64,000 bases of DNA from Arenicola marina. Its lineage: Eukaryota; Annelida; Polychaeta; Arenicolidae. The notes below the pieces were generated by a model. That model saw nothing but the letters and a program-made list of their open reading frames with translations. It had not been told where the DNA came from and did no database searches. Within the stretch, counting starts at the first letter, position 1, and each line of letters begins with the position of its first letter. Of this stretch, positions 41,601-50,600 are shown piece by piece. The translations under genes were made by a program, and so were the position numbers. The stretch is from assembly GCA_964019135.1 (NCBI GenBank), contig OZ025248.1:11105574-11169573 (forward strand). The letters run 5' to 3'.

Positions 41601-44600
41601 AGATGACAATGGTGTATATGATATACATGTAATGATGATGCAATGGATCGAAGCTGGCACGCTTCATTGTATTCAATTGTCATACACAGATATTTTAAAA
41701 CAAGCTTTAGCCCAGTTTTCTCCTATTAATGAAAATCTCTCCAGTCGTTTGCATGTTATTTCGGTATTTTGTATTTTTGTACGGTGGGCCTGCTGCATGA
41801 AGTTATCAATCAACTATCTATTGTTGATAGATATTAATCATGTAATGTGACCCCGCCATCACTGTACCTTTACCCCGATCTCTCCCCCTCCCCATCCCCA
41901 TCCCCAGGCCTGAGCGGTAAGCGTGGCAGCCTGGGTGGGGGCCCGGCGGCTGCGGCGGCGGCGGCGGCGGCCGGTGGCGGTGGGTCCATGGCGGGCCGAC
42001 GGTCCTCCTCCTCGTCCTCGAGCCGGCTGCGGACCCCCAGCGGTCACCAGGGAGACAGCGGGGCGGCCTCGGGGGGCGGGCTGTCCGTCACCGGGTGTCT
42101 GGCCGACTTCTCCCTGTATATCTTCCACCCGTACGGGGGCGGCACAAAGAAAACTTCCCTGCAGGCCCTGGAGAACAGCTTCAAGAGGAGCAAAGGTCGG
42201 TGGCGGGCACACCGCCCAAGGCTTATTATATTGGTTATATAAGGTATATATAGGGCTGTTTCGGGTTATAGTCAGTTCACATGATGATCTGTTACGAGTG
42301 AAATTAAACATGAGCAGCAGAGCAATCTACAGGGCTAGATGTTGTTGGCAAATGGAGCTCAACATTTCAATCCTTGCATGAAACAACCTGTGTAAGGAAT
42401 GTAAATTATTATAAATTGGTCCTTCATGTTAGCGAGGATATGTATCCACCCGTGCCCGACATATCATGTTACTCTTGGTGCACCCTTTGTTCCCTATACA
42501 TTCTGGTCTTATTGGCTACTATCATGTGGCATTTCCTAAATGTTCTGTATCTGTCAGGTTCCATCTCTGTTGCATTATTTAAATACTAGTTTTTAATCCA
42601 AATATCTTACTACAATATAGTGGACCTACCGCAAAGTAACCTCGGGGAAAACTTCTTGCCAAATATCAGACCCTTTTTTGGTTTCATCGCGTACTTTAGC
42701 CTTGATTAAGTCTAAACCGCTGCAAACCAAATATATCACTCTGTCCCAAGCGCGTTCGGTTACTACAGCTTCTACTGTAATACATGTACGGCCCCCGCAC
42801 ATAGCTGTACAACGTGTCCCCGTCCACCATTCAGCCTCAGGAGGCATCACCAACACCGCGTCCCTGGGCGGAACGGGGCGCAAGGACTCACTCAGCCTCA
42901 ATGTCGAGTTCGTCAAGGTCAACATCTCGCGCAGTCGCAAGGGCGTCCTTCACGGTGACGTCAACGTGGCCCCTGGCGGCAGTTCGGCGAAGCTGGCTGG
43001 CATGGATGCTCAGTCTAAGGCGGCCAACGTCGTGCGCTTCTCGGGTAAGTGGCTTAAAACTCAAGCTGAGTGATTTCAAAAACTTTCGCAAAACTTTATT
43101 TTACTATTTGGAATTCCAGTGTGGATAGTTCTGGCATTTGAAAACTGTTATATGTTGTGCGTCTTTACTTACGTCATTATGTGTGTCAATTATATGACCA
43201 TACCTCTGTAATTAAAATAAGACGTCTAGGACTAGTGGTGCGTTTCTTTCTTCCATTAGTATATATATATTAATCATTGCCATTGATTATATAACCATTA
43301 GTAATATAACTATGCTAACCGGTCCTACGCATACCAACAAAACTATATTAAAGTATACCCGGTTTCTCCAAGGAGCTCATTGTCTGCGTTAATGTCATGC
43401 AATTTTTCTCCATCCATGTCTTTTCGTGATCCAGCCATTTGCGACATTGGATCGGCGTTGTTTAAATACGACATGCGCCGCCTACCGGAAATTCTGGCGC
43501 TGCCTAAGGCTTGGTACCGTCGTGCGCTGGCTCGACGCATGTTCCTGGGGGAGGAGACGGCGGTGATGGACAGCGACTCGGGTAGGCACCTCGGGCACTG
43601 CGACCATGTCATTACAGATATAACCCTCATCACAATATCTCACACAATAATATTATGCAATTTGTTTAAATCGGTTCTGGCTTTAACATTGAACTAAACG
43701 TAAGATGAGCTTTGGTCCGTCAAAAAAGAGATCCACAAAGACCCATAAAGGTACCCACCCACCACCGCCCACCCCCTCCCTCCCTCTGGCGGTCCTTCGC
43801 AGGGGAGAGGAAGATTATGATGGTTGTGGGGGGTGGGTGGAGGGGTGCCCATTGTTCAGTCGGCAACTCACTGAGCTGCTGCAGATCACAAGAGACCAAT
43901 GACATACCTTGACGTCGACCAATGGTCAATCCTGGAGTACGCTCAGCATGTGAATCCTGTCGTCCATCTCATTAATCCATACTGGAACCTCCTTGGCCTG
44001 GTTTGCCCGTGCGTATACCAGAAATGGGGTATTCGTCTTCAGGATTCGTACACGTCTTCCGGTATTCGTAATTGAATCCATACTTTGTCAACGTATTGGG
44101 ATTAACGATACTTTGTCAACGTATTGGGATTAACGATACTTTGTCAACGTATTGGGATTAACGATACTTTGTCAACGTATTGTTATTCACAATAATTTTG
44201 TCAACGTATTGTTATTCACAATGCTTTGTGAACGTATTGGTATTCACAATACTTTGTCAACGTATTGGTATTCACAATACTTTGTCAACGTATTGGTATT
44301 CACAATATTTTGTCAACGTATTGGTATCCACGCTCGAATACTTTCAAATTGCACAACGTACACGTAGATTAAAGGCTTGAACCATCCGTCACCACGTTAC
44401 AACCCTTTCAGGCGACGATGATGATGAGGACGGAGGCCTGTCGAGCTCGCCCCCCTCCCCCCAGTCCACCCTGTTCCCCACGTCCTACGGGCGAGCACAG
44501 ACCCTGAGCACCGTCCACACTCCCACGGACCGCCCAGCCCAGCACCGCCGCGTGGCCTCCGCCGACCGCGACATCCCGCTCACGTCAGAATTCACGCGAG

Positions 44601-47600
44601 AGTACCTCGAGAAGTCAGGCCGGAAACCCTTCGCAGCAGGTCAGAACCAGTTGTGTTGGTCTTTATTCGTGGGGTGAACAGGGTTGGATATAGCTGCTTG
44701 TATAAATAAGTGGTGTCGGGCGCTGGATACTTTTAAGCATATACTATTGGTGCCCTGAACCGAATGAAATGGATGTAATTTGTTTTGCAGCTGTTATTTC
44801 TGTTAATTATATCAACAGTTAAATTGGAATAATTGAAGGGCGTGGACCCTATGGCGTGGAATGAATGGGTGTGCACTTTAAACCTCACCTGACATGATGA
44901 AATAAATATTTAACCGATCATAGCAACATTCCTTGCCTTGGAGGCTTAAAAACATATGCTTCTTGCCACATTTACCATATCTACCGTACCTTGTTACTCT
45001 TGTTGATTTTGATTAATGCAATCCCTTCATTTTGTTGGTGACAGACCCGAAGGCATGTTCCCCGACCGAGAGCCGTGAGCGACCCCGACCCCGGCCCTCA
45101 CCGCCCTACAGCACCCCCACCTCGCGGGCCCCGCGGGGGCTGCAGGCCAAGGTCCAGCCCCCGCCCCACCCCCAGCCCCAGCCCCAGAGCCGCTGGGCCC
45201 AGCAGCCCCACCCCCGGCCGCAGCTTGTGCCGGACAGGGAGGCGGGCTCGGGGGCGGGCTCGGGGGCGGGCTCGGGGGCGGGCACCATGACGGGGTCCAT
45301 GTCGGGGAAGGCGATCAAGGACTGGGAGACCAGGGTGCTCTACACGGTCAAGCTCTCCCAGCTGGATGTCCAAGTCAACATGAGCAACGTCATGGGAAAC
45401 ACAGTGTAAGCTGAGTTACTAATGCTAACCATATGCCCCCCCACCCCACACACACACACACCGCCAGTGTGAACACACCGGTGGAACTAAACCCCGATTC
45501 CTTCCTTCGTACACACCACGACGTGTCTACGTGACTTTCTCCACGTGCGCGTCCTACACCCTCTGACCTCTGCCGCGTCTCTCGCCCTTCAGGTGGTCGA
45601 CGAAGGACCTCAAGTCCCAGGGTCGGCTGTGTATCGACAGCAGCGGCTACAAGAACATGGTGATCTCGGCGGGGCTGGGCGGCTCGCGACTCGACGCCAA
45701 GGGCGGCATCGTGGGCGGCAACATCGAGCTGCAGGACCTCAGCACCTCCGGTAGGTGGCGACACCGCTCAGGGCAACATTCTGTTTAGATGCTGCCCATT
45801 GTGACATGGACATTCTGCATTTTTAGTTATAATTTATAAAGTGTTATGTCAGCCATATTAAGGTCGATATTAAAGGTATGGTGTTAGCTTCTATGGCAAT
45901 TACTAAAGCACGAATTCATTTCACTTAATTTCGTTGCTACTATTCACCCTGATCCCGAATCTGGTTGTCACCCCCACTCTGCTCCCGGCTCTGGTAGCCA
46001 CCCCTTACCCTGATGTCGACTTGGTTGCCACCCCACTCTGATCCCAGACGCTGGTTGCCACCCCTGACCCTGGTTGCCACCCCTCACCCTAGTTGCCACC
46101 CCTCACCCTGGTTGCCACCCCCACCCTCACCCTGGTTGCCACCCCCTACCCCTGAGCCTGACCCTGGTTGCCACCCCTCACCCTGGTTGCCACCCTCACC
46201 CTGACCCTGGTTGCCAGCACTCACCCCTCACCCTGACCTTGATCTCGGCCCTGGTTGCCACCCCCACCCTCACCCTCACCCTGGTTGCCACCCCTAACCC
46301 TAGTTGCCACCCCAACCCTCACCCTGACCCTGGTTGCCACCCCAACCCTCCCCCTAACCCTGATTGCCACCCCTCACCCTGACCCTCACCCTGATCTCGA
46401 CTCTGACCCCGCAGTGTCGATCAACGAGCGGCCGGGGGATGAGCCGGAGCACAAGACCCACTTCCAGCTGCAGGCCCTGGAGACCCGCGTCGACTACATG
46501 GGCTCCAGCATCCTGATGGGCCGCACCAGCGCCCTCTACGTCAAGATGGCCGACGAGTGGAAGTTCCACCAGGGACGCCGGCTCATGGACGACAAGGACC
46601 CCGTGGCCACGCGCAGGTGGGTGTCAGGGGCGTGGGGGGAGGGGGAGGGGAGGGGCTGGGGGTACAAACTATTAACAGGACTGTAATAGGCATAATAACC
46701 CTTAAAGAACTTCGTTTAACCCAGGAACGCAGTATCTGGTGTGGAGTGAGATTGATACGGTAAAGATACGGTAAAGAGGTTCGTGTCGCCTGTCACAAAA
46801 ATGTTATCCTTACTAAATTCGTTAGTCTTATATCATTGGAATTAACAATTTAGTGGAATGAGGCATCAAATCAAGAACATACGTGAAAACCGTAATTTGC
46901 CTTACCGGATCTTGAGAAAACAGTTTTTACCACTTTTACTATTTTAACACACTACTACAACGTGGATATTATCTTTCCCAGGCCGGCCACCATTATCAAA
47001 TACTGTCAGGTCACGTAGACCGCGATGTTCACGGCGCGCTTTTCTTTCCCAGGCCGGCCACCATTATCAAATACTGTCAGGTCACGTAGACCGCGATGTT
47101 CACGGCGCGCTTTTCTTTCCCAGGCCGGCCACCATTATCAAATACTGTCAGGTCACGTAGACCGCGATGTTCACGGCGCGCTTTTCTTTCCCAGGCCGGC
47201 CACCATTATCAAATACTGTCAGCTCACGTAGACCGCGATGTTCACGGCGCCCTTTTCTTTCCCAGGCCGGCCACCATTATCATCCACGGGGACCTGGACT
47301 GGGACAAGTTCCACCTGATGATCTCGCGGTCGACCACCCCCGACCTGCTGAAGATGATCCACCGCCTGGAGGAGTTCTTCACCCAACAGCTACAGAGCAG
47401 CAAGAAGGTGCTGCAGGCCTACCGCTCGCTGCACACCGCCAAGCCCAAGGCCAAGTCCAGGTTCGACGAAGGTCAGTCAGGCGACGTCCAGTGGAGATTT
47501 CCTGAACGTTTTTTTTGGGGGGGTGGGGGGGGGGTAGTGTTCGAGTTACATGCCACCGTAGGACCCGGCTCTTTGTATAGTACTATGGCAGTGTCGTGCA

Positions 47601-50600
47601 CACCGGTTTCGTATCCTCTCTGGTCAGTACAGCATGTTTAGTTTCGTATAAGTCAAACTTACCCTACATTTGCGTAGTTTTTACGTGGTAAGCCTGCATA
47701 GCGAGTCGATATGGGGTCACACGCAGCCATATTTATCCACCCCTTTTTTCCCGATATGAGATTGAAGTGAATCGCGATCTGGATTCTTACCTTATATGTG
47801 ACCATTGTGTATTATATCCGTGTAGAAAGAAAGTCTGATGCAGATTTTCTCACGGAACCCTCGTGTTTAACAGCGTTTCTTACCAGCATCGCTGTTTTAG
47901 TTGTAGATTTTTTCAACTATGTAAACCATCTCTGGCTCTACGTCACTCCCTATTGCAGCCTCCTGGATATCAGAGATCCGACACCACCGCCACTGGCAGA
48001 AGGTTCTAGAACACGTCTCCGGATGCAAGCTCTCGGCGCTCAAGTTCACTCTCCCGAAGCAGGGGTCGCTGGTAGGGGGCGCCGTCAGCCTCAAGGGACG
48101 CAACCTGTCGCTGGCCTGTTTCCATGGCATCAACTTCCGGTCCAAGTCGTGGGGCCTGTTCACGATGGACGAGCCCTTCATCACCTTCAACACGGAGGCG
48201 CAGGAGTTTGTGGATGACGGTGAGTGGCTGGACTAGTGTGACGTCACGCCGTCCGGTCATGGTATATCTTGAGGGGAGAACCTGGTGGTTAAATTGTTAT
48301 GATAAAACGCTTATCCTGAGCCAGTCGACTGGGCTGGAGTGGCCGGTTAGAACCCCGCTTTGTATCAATATTGCTGTGTATGTAAATATATCAGTGGGGG
48401 ATAATTAACCTCCACAAGATATATCTCCCTAAATATATGTGATCCTTGTGAGCCACAAGTTCTCCTGGCCTGATTATTAACACGACGAATCTTTGCGAAA
48501 AAGCACATATGATTTCTGGTAAATATACATGTTTTTTAACATATGAATGAGATATAGAATGTATAACGTTGTCAAAACTCACGCGCAGAGTAAAAAATAT
48601 CATTTAAATGCATAGCGGTATCGAGGCCATCAGTCATATGATGACGTCATCCTGACGTTGTGCTTTTAAAGAATTATTAATACAATAATATTCCGCAATA
48701 AAGACAGTAGAGCCAAATACGCCACACAAGTACTGACACGTATTTCTCTCGGTGTCCGCCAGAGGGCGTCAAATGCACGCACGTGGAGCAGTCGCTGCTG
48801 TTCAAGCTGGGTCACGACCACCGGGAACGGCGCGAGCTGGACCGCAAGGACATGGCCATGGTGTGCAAGCTGTCCCGGGGCCACTACATGCCGCCCCCCT
48901 TCACCAGCGTCCAGGACTGGTTCCAGTACGCCTTCACCACCTCGGAGATCAAAGGTGAGGTCCTTAGCCCCCCCCCCCCCTCCCTCCCTCTCGCCCCGAC
49001 AGCGATCATTGCTGTCTTAATGGTTAAGGGGGAATCCTGACCAAGTGTACTTTTATATTGGGTATTTATTTCATGGTACTTTGTGTTGCTGTGGGTTTTT
49101 TTTTAACATCTCTTATATATAATTTAGATAATATGATCAAGAACTAGCTTTATTCAGATGGCTGCGCATTCGTTATCATTGTCTTTCGCTAATTCGGCGT
49201 CATTTGGCGTAATTCGGGTTCGCAGAGCTGGACAGCTTCCCGCACATGTCTCGCCAGGGCAACGAGAGTCCGCCCGAGAGGCGCTCTGCGGCGAGACGTA
49301 CACAGGAGTACAGCCACGAGACGGAGGTCATCTTCGTGTTGCCCTGTCTCCTGCTCGACCTCAAGTCGCGGCACCAGCAGGGCGAATACGAACCAGCGGA
49401 TGACGGTGAGTGCTAGGGCGTGGGGGGGGGGGGGGGTCAGAATCATGACATCAAAATTAAACAACAGTTTACCAAAACTGGTATTTATTCGATAATTTTT
49501 GACCCAGTTACATGTAAGTGGGAATTGTTTTGGTTAACCTTAAGTTTAAAATTCAATGTTATTCGCATATCATTAGGTAAATAAAAAGTCCAGAAATCCC
49601 AAGAATGTGATTGTCTCAGTGTGTTATATTGCTTTTCCCTGCCGATGATGACGTCACGCCATGTATCGCATGTGTCTCCCTTCTGATGATGACGTCACAC
49701 CACGTATCGCATGCCTCCCCCTCCTGATGATGACATCACGTCACGTATTGCATGCTACCACCTGCTGCTGATGACGTCACGCCACGTATTGCACTCTCTC
49801 CCTGCTGATGATGACGTCACATTACGTGTTTTATTGGCCACAGATCCCAAGCCGGTGGTTCACTGCAGTTTCGTCACCGACTTCTACCACCACATCAACG
49901 TGGCGATGGACGCGGAGGCCATTCTGTTCATCCACGACCTCATCACCAGCTACGTCAAGGAGAAGGACAAGGGTAAGGGGGGTGGGGGGGGGGGGACTCT
50001 GGAGGGAAGGGCAGAGAGGCCATTCTGTTCATCCACGACCTCATCACCAGCTACGTCAAGGAGAAGGACAAGGGTAAGGGGGGGGGCTCTGGGGGGAGGG
50101 CAGAGAGGCCATTCTGTTCATCCACGACCTCATCACCAGCTACGTCAAGGAGAAGGACAGGGGTAAGGGGGGTAGGGGGGGGGCTCTTGGGCAAGGGCAG
50201 AGAGGTCATTCTGTTCATCCACGACCTCATCACCAGCTACGTCAAGGAGAAGGACAAGGGTAAGGGGGGGGGCTCTGGGGGGAGGGCAGAGAGGCCATTC
50301 TGTTCATCCACGACCTCATCACCAGCTACGTCAATGAGAAGGACAAGGGTAGCGGGGGAGGGCAGAAAGGCCATGACAGAGGGGGTTGGGTAGGTAAGAG
50401 TAGAAAAGCGTAGGGGGAGTGCGGGAAACCAGGTAGATTAGAATGAAAAGGGAGGCGAGGTAAGAGTAAAATGGGTGGTACGAGGTACAAGGAAAAGACA
50501 CTGTTAAAGTAATGTAACATGGGGTTTACAGTTGCTCCTGACATAAACTGTAAAGTAGGTTCTGTGTGTTTTAGGCCTGAACAGACAGCAGAAATCTCCC

